From JAHEJA01 sp965656445 (lineage in GTDB: Bacteria; Pseudomonadota; Alphaproteobacteria; Rhodobacterales; Rhodobacteraceae), in the NCBI GenBank assembly GCA_965656445.1, contig CBFHKO010000015.1, positions 1 through 49,152 of the forward strand: a DNA stretch of 49,152 nucleotides. The letters run 5' to 3'. Numbering within the stretch: position 1 is the stretch's first letter; each line of letters opens with the position of its first letter. Shown here piece after piece: positions 1 through 8,640 of this stretch. The position numbers and the translations under genes are program-made. Below the pieces are notes generated by a model. It did no database searches. It worked only from the letters and a program-made list of their open reading frames with translations, and was not told the DNA's origin.

Positions 1-1
1 C

Positions 2-510
2 TTCGGTCGTTTGTTCGTCATTATCGGTCCTCCGTTTCCTAAACATAGCGCTGGACCAGTTCAGATGGGGAGGCTCACGTCGCTGATGAATTAATTGTTG
101 TTTGTGGTCGCACACATCCATTTGCAAATGCAGGCGTAATTTCAAGTGAAAAGCTTGGACAAGCAAAATGGCTATTGAACCGCGTTGGGTCCGTCGCTCG
201 CAAACGATTTGAAGAGATAGCAGAAGCAAATCAATGGCCGTCTTCAAGTCGATGCCATGTGGTCATGCACATCCCAGATTTGACCAAAGAGATGGTTTCT
301 ACTGGCAAGTATCTCGCCATTCTTCCACGCAGCGTAGCCCTTCCGTGGTTAGATAAAGGCGAAGTGCAAGAGTTAGATACAGAAATTCATGCCCCTCTGC
401 AGCCGCTTGGCTTTCTTTGGTCCAAGTCCAAATCAGGCAAAGCAACTGCTGCATTTGCGGCACATTTACGGCGGTCTCACGTGAGCTCTGATTCTCAGAC
501 TCACAAGTGA
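2..510 (+). pseudogene. LysR-family regulator, 3' part, frameshifted
   Basis: This is the substrate-binding (effector) domain of a LysR-type regulator; the helix-turn-helix part lies left of the window. From base 2 one frame reads GRLFVIIGPPFPKHSAGP and then stops at about 90; the next frame, open only from 49, continues with ADELIVVCGRTHPF and runs to the TGA at 508-510. Moving between the two frames at about 78-90 requires one missing base (or two extra), so the gene appears broken, unless this is a sequencing error. A TTG at 175 could serve as a start only for a fragment. It converges on the tartrate dehydrogenase gene with 7 bp between the stops. The LysR assignment rests on general resemblance of the effector domain; the frameshift itself is directly visible. 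Confidence 0.6.
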
Positions 511-517
511 TGCAGCG

Positions 518-1591
518 CTAGATATTGTCGCCTCTGATTGCTTCACAAACCGCGTCTGTGACATCTTGGGTGCGCGCTGATCCACCGACATCTGGCGTCA
601 TAATGCCATCGGCGCAGACCTTTTCAACGGCTCGCATTAAACGAGTGGCGGCGCTGGACTCTCCGAGGTGCTCAAGCATTTGAGCGGCTGTCCAGAACGT
701 GGCAACAGGGTTTGCGATGCCTTTGCCAGTGATGTCGAAAGCTGATCCGTGAATAGGTTCGAACATTGAGGGATAGCGGCGCTCTGGGTCAATATTGGCC
801 GTAGGCGCAACTCCAAGGGATCCCGCGAGGGCACCCGCGAGGTCAGATAGAATATCCGCATGCAAATTGGTGGCGACGATGGTGTCGAGGCTTTGTGGTG
901 ATTTCACCATCCGCACCGTCATCGCATCAACGAGCATCTTGTCCCATGTCACATCAGGGAATTCTTTTGAGACCTCCAACGCGATTTCGTCCCACATCAC
1001 CATACCGTGCCGTTGAGCATTCGATTTAGTCACAACAGTCAACAGCTTGCGTGGACGGGATTGGGCGAGCTTGAAGGCGTATCGCATGATGCGTGTTACA
1101 CCGACCCGGGTAAAGATGGCGACTTCTGTTCCAACTTCCTCTGGAAGGCCGCGGTGCGCGCGTCCCCCCATGCCTGCATATTCACCTTCCGAGTTTTCGC
1201 GCACGATGACCCAATCAAGGTCGTTGGGTCCGACATTTGCCAAAGGCGCTTGGATGCCAGGCAAAATTCGTGTCGGGCGAACATTCGCATATTGATCAAA
1301 CCCTTGGCAGATTGGCAGGCGCAGACCCCAAAGGCTTAGGTGATCTGGTACATCAGGGGCGCCAACGGCCCCAAAAAAGATTGCGTCAAAATCCTTGAGG
1401 GTCTCAGTGCCGTCTTCTGGCATGAGCGCTCCCTCGCGCTTGTAGCGCTCTGATCCCCAATCAAACTCAGTTATATCAAGGTCGAATTCCCCAACCCGTT
1501 TTGCAAGAGAGTCGAGCGCTTGAAGTCCTGCGGCAATGACCTCAGGGCCGATGCCGTCTGCTGGAATGGCTGCGATTTTATACGTCTTCAT
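518..1591 (-). CDS. ttuC: Tartrate dehydrogenase / D-malate dehydrogenase (TtuC/DmlA type)
   Basis: Cytoplasmic NAD-dependent, metal-requiring beta-decarboxylating dehydrogenase of the isopropylmalate/isocitrate dehydrogenase family, expected to act on tartrate or D-malate. The 357-residue product has the N-terminal DGIGPE motif (D12-E17), the VRENSEGEYAG segment, the TKSNAQRHG segment carrying the catalytic lysine, and the metal/NAD region VDAMTVRMV to NLHADILSDLAG and EPIHGSAFDI. The open frame extends upstream to 1714, but the ATG at 1591 is chosen because a GAGAGA ribosome-binding site lies just before it and MKTYKIAAIPADG matches the usual family start. A LysR gene is divergent 137 bp away and a TRAP importer follows that regulator, suggesting uptake and oxidation of a hydroxy-dicarboxylate. 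Tartrate versus D-malate preference cannot be read from sequence alone. Confidence 0.88.
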   Translation of the reverse strand: MKTYKIAAIPADGIGPEVIAAGLQALDSLAKRVGEFDLDITEFDWGSERYKREGALMPEDGTETLKDFDAIFFGAVGAPDVPDHLSLWGLRLPICQGFDQYANVRPTRILPGIQAPLANVGPNDLDWVIVRENSEGEYAGMGGRAHRGLPEEVGTEVAIFTRVGVTRIMRYAFKLAQSRPRKLLTVVTKSNAQRHGMVMWDEIALEVSKEFPDVTWDKMLVDAMTVRMVKSPQSLDTIVATNLHADILSDLAGALAGSLGVAPTANIDPERRYPSMFEPIHGSAFDITGKGIANPVATFWTAAQMLEHLGESSAATRLMRAVEKVCADGIMTPDVGGSARTQDVTDAVCEAIRGDNI

Positions 1592-1728
1592 GTCTCTCTC
1601 TTTCGCTAAACGATTGTCGGAACCAAAGTCAAAGGATCTGATCCTGATCTTGCCGTACATATCTTTGCTTGACGCGGCTTTGGCAATCGTGATCAAATCA
1701 TATAAATTATTCATATAATGGACAGAGC
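1592..1728. promoter_or_regulatory. Divergent promoter region with AT-rich dyad (candidate LysR site)
   Basis: The 137 bp between the dehydrogenase and the divergent LysR gene hold an AT-rich dyad, ATAT at 1700-1703 and ATAT at 1713-1716 with 9 bp between, which also satisfies the loose T-N11-A rule of LysR sites (for example T1703 to A1715). It lies 13-29 bp before the regulator's ATG, a place suited to autoregulation. The T-N11-A pattern is common by chance in AT-rich DNA, so this is only a candidate. Confidence 0.3.
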
Positions 1729-2643
1729 ATGCAACTTCACCAACTTAGGTGCCTCATTGCTGTTGCGGAAACAAAGCATTTTGGTCGCGCAGCCCAGAAC
1801 CTTGGAATGTTGCCCGCGTCGTTGGGGCGACATATTAAGTTGTTAGAAGAAAGCCTCGGCGGTCCGCTTCTTATTCGGACAACGCGGCATGTTGCGTTGA
1901 CAGATGCTGGTCGTGACTTTGTGGTTAAGGCGCGTGACTTGATTGACCGCGCTGATCAAATTGAGCGGAGCTTTCGGGAAGCGTCACAAGAGAAGGGTCA
2001 AATTCTCAGAATAGGCGCTATAGACAGTGCCGCCGCAGGACTCATGCCGCGATTGTTTCCGAAATTTCGTGAAGCGTATCCTGAAATTGACGTGGAATTA
2101 CTGGAGCAAAAGACAATTCGTTTGATACCTAGGCTGCTTTCTGGCCGCCTTGATGTTGCGATCGTTCGTCCATCTGAGGCACTTGATAGCAGTTTGGAAA
2201 TGTTGCCCCTGTTTTCAGAGACGGCAGTGGTCGCGATGCCCTCCGATCATGTCTTGGCGCATCGCGAAAGTCTTAGTGTCGCAGATATTGCCGAAGAACC
2301 GCTTATTGTCCCCGATCGGCGATCCCGCCCGCATAGCCATGATTTGACAATCAAACTGTTCCTCGAAGCTGGCTACACCGCGCGGATTGCGCAAATAGCC
2401 GAGGAAAAGCAAACAATCGTAAGTCTGGTTGGTACGGGCGTCGGCCTTGCAATTGTTCCAAAGTGGGCCTCTCGCCTAGCTGTTGGAGGGGTAAGCTTTG
2501 TCCCTTTGGAGCGCGAAATTGACGTCACACGCAATAGCTTAGCTCTTGCGGTTGTTTGGCCAAAGGCAATACGCCACCGTGCACGAGACGCCTTTTTGGA
2601 ACTTCTGCAGGACAACATTGAGGATTTATCCGAAACAGCCTAA
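1729..2643 (+). CDS. LysR-family transcriptional regulator
   Basis: A 304-residue LysR-type regulator of standard length. The N-terminal winged helix-turn-helix spans about residues 1-60 (LRCLIAVAETKHFGRAAQNL, then LGRHIKLLEESLG and TDAG), and a periplasmic-binding-protein-like effector domain fills about residues 90-300. It is divergent from the tartrate/D-malate dehydrogenase and lies directly upstream of the TRAP binding-protein gene on the same strand, so it probably controls one or both in response to the transported acid. The effector is unknown. A short AT-only hairpin follows its stop codon. Confidence 0.9.
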   Translation: MQLHQLRCLIAVAETKHFGRAAQNLGMLPASLGRHIKLLEESLGGPLLIRTTRHVALTDAGRDFVVKARDLIDRADQIERSFREASQEKGQILRIGAIDSAAAGLMPRLFPKFREAYPEIDVELLEQKTIRLIPRLLSGRLDVAIVRPSEALDSSLEMLPLFSETAVVAMPSDHVLAHRESLSVADIAEEPLIVPDRRSRPHSHDLTIKLFLEAGYTARIAQIAEEKQTIVSLVGTGVGLAIVPKWASRLAVGGVSFVPLEREIDVTRNSLALAVVWPKAIRHRARDAFLELLQDNIEDLSETA

Positions 2644-2661
2644 AAATTATATCTAATTTTT
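2642..2661 (+). terminator. AT-only hairpin after LysR gene
   Basis: AAAAATTA (2642-2649) pairs perfectly with TAATTTTT (2654-2661) around a 4-nt loop, starting inside the stop codon of the regulator. It ends in T residues, but with no G-C pairs the stem is weak, so termination would be partial at best. Confidence 0.3.
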
Positions 2662-2777
2662 GTATAAAAATTTGTTCATCACAGTCTGGTATTTTTTTGT
2701 TTCACACTATGTCAATCTATATTACCGTGGCACGACGCGCTGACGCGAAAGTGCACTTTATTTTCTGGGAGGAAAAC

Positions 2778-3767
2778 ATGACTATAAACACAGTTGCGAA
2801 AGCAACCGCGATTGTTGCAGCAACCTTTGCTTTGACAGGAACCGTATCTGCTCAGGACCGCACAGGCTGGCCTGAAAGCTTTACAGTTGGAACAGGGTCA
2901 CAAGGCGGCACATATTTCGGTTACGGCTCTGGTTGGGCGGGTATTGTATCCGAAGCCACAGGCGTAGCTGGCGGTGCCGAAGTCACCGGTGGCCCAATGC
3001 AGAACATGGCGCTTGTGCACACAGGCGACCTGCCGTTCGGTATGACAACAATGGGTCCAGCAGCTGAATCAATTTCCGGCAACAACCCAATCGCCCCCGG
3101 TCTACAGATGACAAACGCTTGCGCGATGTTCCCAATGTACCAAACGCCGTTTTCTATCACGACCTTGGCATCATCTGGCATCACAAGCGTCGCGGACATC
3201 CCAGCAGGAGCGAAAATCGGTTTTGGTCCAGCAGGCTCAACATCAGACACATATTTCCCGCGCATGATGGAAGAACTCGGCGTTGATTTCGAGCGTCGTA
3301 ATGGCGGTTGGTCCGACCTTGGTGGCCAGCTTCAAGATGGTCTTTTGGACGTGATTGCCTTTGCTGCTGGTGTTCCAGTGCCTGCGGTTTCACAACTTGA
3401 AGTTCAAACAGATGTGAACATCATCGAATTCACAGAAGAAGAGCAAGGCAAGATCACTGCTGCGTTCCCAGTGGCTCAGTTCAACATTGCGGCTGATACA
3501 TACACAACACTGACAGCGCCTGCGCGCTCTGTGTCCATGTGGAACTTCGCTATTGCAAACTGTGATCTACCAGCGAGCTTCATCTATGAAGTTGTTGACG
3601 CAGTTATGGGCGACAACGAGCGCATGGTTGCAACACACAAAGCAGCGCGTTCATCATTGCCTGAATTCTGGGATCGTAACCAAGTGATGAAGTGGCACCC
3701 AGGTGCGGCTCAGTGGTTCACAGAAAATGCAGGTGCGGATATCGCAGCTGACATGATCGATAACTAA
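2778..3767 (+). CDS. TAXI-family TRAP transporter substrate-binding protein
   Basis: Periplasmic binding subunit of a tripartite ATP-independent (TRAP) importer of the TAXI type. The 329-residue product begins with a signal peptide (MTINTVAKATAIVAATFALTG, predicted cut after VSA at 25/26) and shows the TAXI hallmark GTGSQGGTYFGYGSGWA just inside the mature N-terminus. The ATG at 2778 is chosen over an in-frame start at 2697 because GGGAGG stands 5-10 bp before it and the signal peptide starts there. The fused permease gene follows after a strong hairpin. TAXI proteins are known mainly for organic acids such as glutamate or 2-oxoglutarate; neighbouring tartrate/D-malate dehydrogenase suggests a hydroxy-dicarboxylate here, which is inference. 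Confidence 0.9.
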   Translation: MTINTVAKATAIVAATFALTGTVSAQDRTGWPESFTVGTGSQGGTYFGYGSGWAGIVSEATGVAGGAEVTGGPMQNMALVHTGDLPFGMTTMGPAAESISGNNPIAPGLQMTNACAMFPMYQTPFSITTLASSGITSVADIPAGAKIGFGPAGSTSDTYFPRMMEELGVDFERRNGGWSDLGGQLQDGLLDVIAFAAGVPVPAVSQLEVQTDVNIIEFTEEEQGKITAAFPVAQFNIAADTYTTLTAPARSVSMWNFAIANCDLPASFIYEVVDAVMGDNERMVATHKAARSSLPEFWDRNQVMKWHPGAAQWFTENAGADIAADMIDN

Positions 3768-3799
3768 GTCGTTCAGCTCATGGCTTGAACTTTGACCAT

Positions 3800-3832
3800 A
3801 ATCCGTGCCTACACTGGGCACGGATTTCTTTT
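3800..3832 (+). terminator. Hairpin between TRAP binding protein and permease
   Basis: A perfect 10-bp stem, AATCCGTGCC (3800-3809) with GGCACGGATT (3817-3826), 7-nt loop, followed by TCTTTT. It lies 32 bp after the binding-protein stop and before the permease ATG, the place where partial termination or 3'-end protection would raise binding protein relative to permease. Confidence 0.6.
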
Positions 3833-3862
3833 GCGCAGTTGGCGCTTGAAGTGGGTAGGATA

Positions 3863-6121
3863 ATGGCGGATCATCAAGAAGACATCAAAGTAATCGCAGA
3901 AGGCGTGGACGAGGAGCCCCTAGAGGCGAACCGTCGGTTATACACTGGCAGCTCATATATTATTCTGGCCATTGTTGCGACGATCTATGCCGCCTTCCAC
4001 ATGATCGCTTTGAACGGTGTCTCCGTCTCAGCTATGACGGGTGTCGACATTCCGTTTCTGCCACAGTTTCCACTTGAGACATGGAATTTTCGGATCGCGC
4101 ACATTGCAGGTGCGCTCGCACTAGGCTTTTTATTGTTTTCATCCCACTCATTTCATTCAGATTTCCAAGAAGGCAGCCGCGTTATAACTCTGCTGGGTAG
4201 CCTCCTTATCGTCCCAGCCGTTATTGCGGGAATTACGACGATTGGTTTTTCACAAACCATTGCATCTGGCGATTTGCCACAAATGGGCGGTTTAACGACA
4301 TGGGCCGCGTTCCCAGGTACAGATATTTACAATGCTGAAGTGCGTTGGTTTGGTATACCTCTCTTGATTGCGACGCTTTCTGCAATTGTTCTCAGCTGGT
4401 TCGAACGTCGGCGTCAGTCTCAGTTTTCCGCGTCTGATGTTGTGTTAGCCCTCTGTGGTATCATCGTTGCGATGTATTTGATCACCATTTATGGCACAGC
4501 AGCGCGTAATTCGGTTGGCACGCCGTTTGTCCCGATTGGGGTCGCCTTTGCCGCGACAGCGGGTGCCGCGATGATCATGGAACTAACGCGGCGTGTTGCG
4601 GGTATGGCGCTTGTTATTATCACGGGTATCTTCCTTCTATACACGTTCACGGCGCATCTCTTGCCCGGTATTTTGGCTGTTCAGAATGCCTATTCGTGGC
4701 AACGCTTCTTTGGTCACGTTTATTCGGATGCAGGCATCCTTGGACCAACTACAGCCGTATCCTCGACCTATATCATTCTGTTCATCATCTTTGCGGCCTT
4801 TCTACAGGCGTCAAAGGTCGGTGACTATTTTGTGAATTTTGCCTTTGCAGCGGCTGGTCGTGCCCGTGGGGGCCCTGCCAAAGTTGCTATTTTTGCGTCA
4901 GGGCTTATGGGCATGATCAACGGAACATCTGCGGGTAATGTTGTTGCGACTGGATCGCTGACTATTCCGTTGATGAAAAAGGTTGGGTATCACCGCAAAA
5001 CTGCAGGCGCCGTTGAAGCAGCGGCCTCCACTGGTGGTCAGATCATGCCGCCTATCATGGGCGCAGGTGCGTTCATTATGGCTGAAATGACAGGTATTCC
5101 TTACCAGGAAATCGCGATTGCTGCTATCATCCCAGCGGTGCTCTATTTCGTATCTGTTTACTTTATGGTGGACTTCGAGGCTGCTAAACTTGGGATGCGC
5201 GGAATGCGTGAAGATGAGTTGCCTAAATTCAATAAAATGGTGAAACAGATCTATCTGTTTATCCCGATCATCATTCTGATTTATGCGCTTTTCCTTGGCT
5301 ACTCTGTGATCCGTGCGGGTACTTTGGCAACTGTTGCGGCGGCCGCAGTGAGCTGGCTTACGCCCAATTGGATGGGCTTGCGTTCAATTCTGCGCGCCTT
5401 TGAGCTCGCTGGGATTATGTCGATCCAGATTATCGCAGTCTGTGCCTGTGCAGGTATTATCGTTGGGGTCATTAGCCTGACAGGAGTTGGAGCTCGGTTT
5501 TCCTCGGTTCTGCTTGATCTCGCGGCAACTTCACAGCTTCTTGCGCTGTTCTTTGCGATGTGTATTGCCATACTCTTAGGGATGGGCATGCCGACAACGG
5601 CCGCCTATGCCGTCGCCGCAAGCGTCGTGGCCCCGGGTCTTGTACAGCTTGGCATTCCTCAATTGACGGCTCACTTCTTTGTCTTTTATTTCGCCGTCTT
5701 GTCCGCCATTACGCCGCCCGTGGCTTTGGCCAGTTACGCAGCAGCGGGGATATCGGGGGCGAACCCGATGGAGACATCTGTGACGTCGTTTAAGATTGGG
5801 ATCGCGGCCTTTATTGTCCCGTTCATGTTCTTTTACAACTCCGCACTCTTGATGGAAGGCACAACTCTTGAAATCCTTCGCGCAGGGGTAACGGCAATTG
5901 TCGGCGTCTTCCTCCTCTCGAGTAGTGTTCAAGGGTGGTTTATTGGTGCACGGTCGGCGTGGTTCATACGCATGCTCCTCCTTGTGGCGGCGCTTTTCCT
6001 CATCTCGGGTGGCATCGTCACCGACATTATCGGTGTCGGGATCGCGGTCGGCGCGTGGCTTGTGCAAAAGCTGTTTAACCCAAACCCAGATGTTGGCATC
6101 CGAGTACGCGGCGCGGATTGA
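3863..6121 (+). CDS. TAXI TRAP transporter fused permease (DctQ-DctM fusion)
   Basis: Inner-membrane sodium-coupled permease of the TAXI TRAP importer, with the small (DctQ-like) and large (DctM-like) subunits fused, as is usual for this type. The 752-residue product has a hydrophilic start (ADHQEDIKVIAEGVDEEPLE), about four helices in the first 200 residues, then a long DctM-type domain with the conserved stretches INGTSAGNVVATG, AASTGGQIMPPIMGAGAF and LGMGMPTTAAYA. A TTG at 3785 is in frame, but it would place the hairpin at 3800-3832 inside the gene, so the ATG at 3863 (GTAGGA just upstream, closely spaced) is preferred. It forms a two-gene operon with the binding protein. Confidence 0.9.
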   Translation: MADHQEDIKVIAEGVDEEPLEANRRLYTGSSYIILAIVATIYAAFHMIALNGVSVSAMTGVDIPFLPQFPLETWNFRIAHIAGALALGFLLFSSHSFHSDFQEGSRVITLLGSLLIVPAVIAGITTIGFSQTIASGDLPQMGGLTTWAAFPGTDIYNAEVRWFGIPLLIATLSAIVLSWFERRRQSQFSASDVVLALCGIIVAMYLITIYGTAARNSVGTPFVPIGVAFAATAGAAMIMELTRRVAGMALVIITGIFLLYTFTAHLLPGILAVQNAYSWQRFFGHVYSDAGILGPTTAVSSTYIILFIIFAAFLQASKVGDYFVNFAFAAAGRARGGPAKVAIFASGLMGMINGTSAGNVVATGSLTIPLMKKVGYHRKTAGAVEAAASTGGQIMPPIMGAGAFIMAEMTGIPYQEIAIAAIIPAVLYFVSVYFMVDFEAAKLGMRGMREDELPKFNKMVKQIYLFIPIIILIYALFLGYSVIRAGTLATVAAAAVSWLTPNWMGLRSILRAFELAGIMSIQIIAVCACAGIIVGVISLTGVGARFSSVLLDLAATSQLLALFFAMCIAILLGMGMPTTAAYAVAASVVAPGLVQLGIPQLTAHFFVFYFAVLSAITPPVALASYAAAGISGANPMETSVTSFKIGIAAFIVPFMFFYNSALLMEGTTLEILRAGVTAIVGVFLLSSSVQGWFIGARSAWFIRMLLLVAALFLISGGIVTDIIGVGIAVGAWLVQKLFNPNPDVGIRVRGAD

Positions 6122-6137
6122 TCTTAGCCAAAATAAA

Positions 6138-6166
6138 CCAAGAGCGAGACTATTCTCGTCTCTTGG
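6138..6166 (+). terminator. Hairpin after TRAP permease gene
   Basis: CCAAGAG-CGAGA (6138-6149) pairs with TCTCG-T-CTCTTGG (6154-6166): 12 pairs with one bulged T and a 4-nt loop, 16 bp after the permease stop. There is no following T-run, so it could be an RNA 3'-end stabiliser rather than an intrinsic terminator. Confidence 0.45.
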
Positions 6167-6374
6167 ATCAATTGGTAAGGTAAATTTTGATCCAGCACTC
6201 AGTAATCAGACTCCGGAAATCTTGCTAGGACATCGGATTGCTAGAGTTCTGTGACCTTGGCAAAGGGCGACACAAAGAGGAACCAAGACATCGCGAGGTG
6301 GTTGGCGTCGTACTCTTTACATCAAAGTTCTTTCTAGTTGCTCATGTCCAGTTCGTTGCAGCTATTCCTATGCT

Positions 6375-6890
6375 TCACCCAAAACGCCACGAGAAGAGGC
6401 CAGCTAGAATGATGAATGTTGCGCCGATTAAAATAGACGGCGTCGGAATATCCGCAAAAAATACGACGCTGGCGATCGTTAGGTAAATGATAAAACTGTA
6501 TCGAAATGGGGCGAGGGCGCTGGCTGGTGTATGACTGTGCGCGCGGGTTAGGGCCTCGTGTCCAGCCCATGCAAAGGCGCCAATTGCGCATAGTACCACC
6601 CAAGCAAGGGGTGTTCCAGGCGTTTGCCAAGTCCAAGCCTCAAAGGGGGCAAGTGCAATAGTGCCTATGGCGCCTGTATAAAATTGTAAAACACCCGGTT
6701 TGACGTGACCTGATAGCTTGCGTGTTAAGACTTGGTAGAGTGCCATGCCCAGAGCTGGGTAGAGCACTAAAACTGCATACCAATTTACAGGCTCTCCAAA
6801 AGGCCATAAAATGATCAATACGCCAATCATGCCTAATGCGATTGAAATGATATGCGAGCGTTTAATTTCTTCTCCAAGGACCAAATTGGC
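6375..6890 (-). pseudogene. EamA-family (DMT) transporter, 5'-truncated
   Basis: The C-terminal 60% of an EamA/drug-metabolite-transporter family membrane protein. It begins in the last helices of the first EamA repeat (LGEEIKRSHIISIALGMIGV) and continues through a full second repeat (PALGMALYQVLTRKLSG, TPASALAPFRYSFIIYL, GATFIILAGLF) to a normal-looking end. Family members run about 290-300 residues; here about 170 remain, and the frame closes at a stop at 6894-6896. The first TTG that could start is inside the conserved domain. Homology ends just where that of the divergent flavin monooxygenase begins, so a single deletion seems to have removed both 5' ends and the promoters between. Probably not functional. 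Confidence 0.75.
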
Positions 6891-6902
6891 AAATCACAAA
6901 TG

Positions 6903-8486
6903 AAAATTGGCGATGCAAATTAGATTGCTCGCCTATTTGTGAGCGACGGGTTCTGGCGCGATTATCTGCCGTTTGGATGGACATTACAAACAATTGAGGG
7001 GCCGGATGCGATCGCGGAATTCGGCGTCCAAACTGGCCCGACTTCGGGTTTTGAAATCCCTGCATTCGAAGGTCAGAGTGATGAGACAGAAGGGTTCTTT
7101 CGTTTTGTGACATCTGATGGGCCTGGACGCGGGTATATTCGTTTGGAAAATGGGTCCTGCAAAACTGTATTCACACAATTGGACAGTTTAACAAATACGC
7201 CCAACCTGTCGGCTGGGGCAGCTGAACCCTACGTATTGATCGTAGGAGGAGGTCAAGGCGGCCTTGCTTTGGGTGCGCAATTACAAGACCTTGGGGTTCC
7301 ATATTTGATCGTTGATAAATATCCTAACGTCGGAGATCAGTGGTGTTCACGGTATGAAAGCCTCGTGCTTCATGATCCTGTTTGGTATGATCACATGACG
7401 TTTAAGCCGTTCCCCTCTGATTGGCCTGTGTTTACGCCCAAAGATCAAATGGGGGATTGGCTAGAGGCTTATGCTGCAGATTTGAACTTAAATTTGTCGA
7501 CAAATACGTCGCTCGTACGCGCTCAATATAATCAAGTGTCTGATCAATGGACCGCGCAGATCGATCAAAATGGTGTACGCAAAACGATAAAGCCCACGCA
7601 TTTGGTGATGGCTCTTGGCCTGTCAGGTTTTCCAAAGATACCTAGTTTTAAAGGCCAAGATATCTTTAAAGGTCCACAATTTCATTCCAGCGCATTCAAA
7701 GGCGGCACTGATGTAGCAAACAAGAATGTGATTGTCGTAGGCGCCAATAATTCTGCACATGATATCGCGTCTGAAATTGTTAGGATTGGCGGCAGGCCAA
7801 CACTGATTCAACGATCGTCTACACTTGTTGTGGATCAAACAGATTATTGCGAACGTATTTTAGGACCTTTATATTCGGAAAAAGCGCTAAATAACGGGAT
7901 AAGCACCGACAAAGCGGATATCCTCCAAGCCTCTATGCCTCTGCGCATGATGGAGATGACCCATAAAAAACTCTGGGATGGGATACGCTCAGACCGCGCC
8001 CAATTTTACCAGCGCCTCACTGATGCCGGGTTCGCCGTTGATTTTGCCGAAGACGGCACCGGTTTGGGTATGAAATACCGTCGGACTGCTTCTGGGTACT
8101 ATATTGATGTTGGCGGCGCACAAATGGTTATAGACGGCCAAATTAAGGTTTGCTCAGGCTCGGGTGTCAGCCACCTGTTGGAACACACGGTCCATTTAGA
8201 TAACGGCGACAGCCTGTCAGCGGATGCAGTGGTATATGCCACAGGCTACGGCGATATGACGGATTGGGTTGCAACATTGATTGATCAGGAAACGGCGGAC
8301 AAGGTTGGACCGTGTTGGGGATACGGATCAGGCGCCAAAGGTGATCCAGGTCCGTGGATCGGCGAACAGCGCAACATGTGGGTCGAAACAGCTCAGAACG
8401 GTCTATGGCTCACAGGTGGGAACCTCAGCCAAGCGCGTTATTTTTCGTGCCTATTAGCATTGCAACTGGCCAAGCGCTTTAGGTAG
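6903..8486 (+). pseudogene. Flavin-containing monooxygenase-like protein, 5'-truncated with nonsense codon
   Basis: FAD- and NADPH-dependent oxygenase of the YUCCA/FMO-like group that carries an NTF2-like N-terminal domain. The surviving 515 residues from a GTG at 6939 hold the FAD motif VLIVGGGQGG (residues 99-108), the second nucleotide motif VIVVGANNSAHD, and the ATGYGD segment. Family-like sequence extends upstream of the GTG: the frame reads GDAN, then TAG (6921-6923), then IARLFVSDGFWRD, so a nonsense codon interrupts what is left of the NTF2-like domain, and before about 6900 the similarity stops. Family proteins are about 600 residues. The two Rossmann domains are intact, so a shortened product from 6939 is possible, but no ribosome-binding site precedes it. 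Confidence 0.7.
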
Positions 8487-8640
8487 TGAGAGGATGCTTC
8501 ATTGTTCCCAACCAAAATCAATGCCACTTTTGACAAAAACCACTCAGCTCATTTGAATTTCTTTGCAAATCTTAGCTCCTACAGTCATATTAGACGTCAT
8601 GAAACCCTCCCTGACGCATCCCAATTTATAGCCCCAAAGT

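Noticed and set aside
1592..1714. N-terminal extension of the tartrate/D-malate dehydrogenase
   Set aside because: The extension is unlike the family and would consume the divergent promoter; a ribosome-binding site precedes the ATG at 1591.
3785..3862. TTG start for the TRAP permease
   Set aside because: It would put the intercistronic hairpin inside the coding region, and the added residues have no family character; the ATG at 3863 is better.
5576..6067. A 163-codon minus-strand frame within the TRAP permease gene
   Set aside because: Its product is highly charged and without a domain, as expected from the complement of a hydrophobic membrane protein gene.
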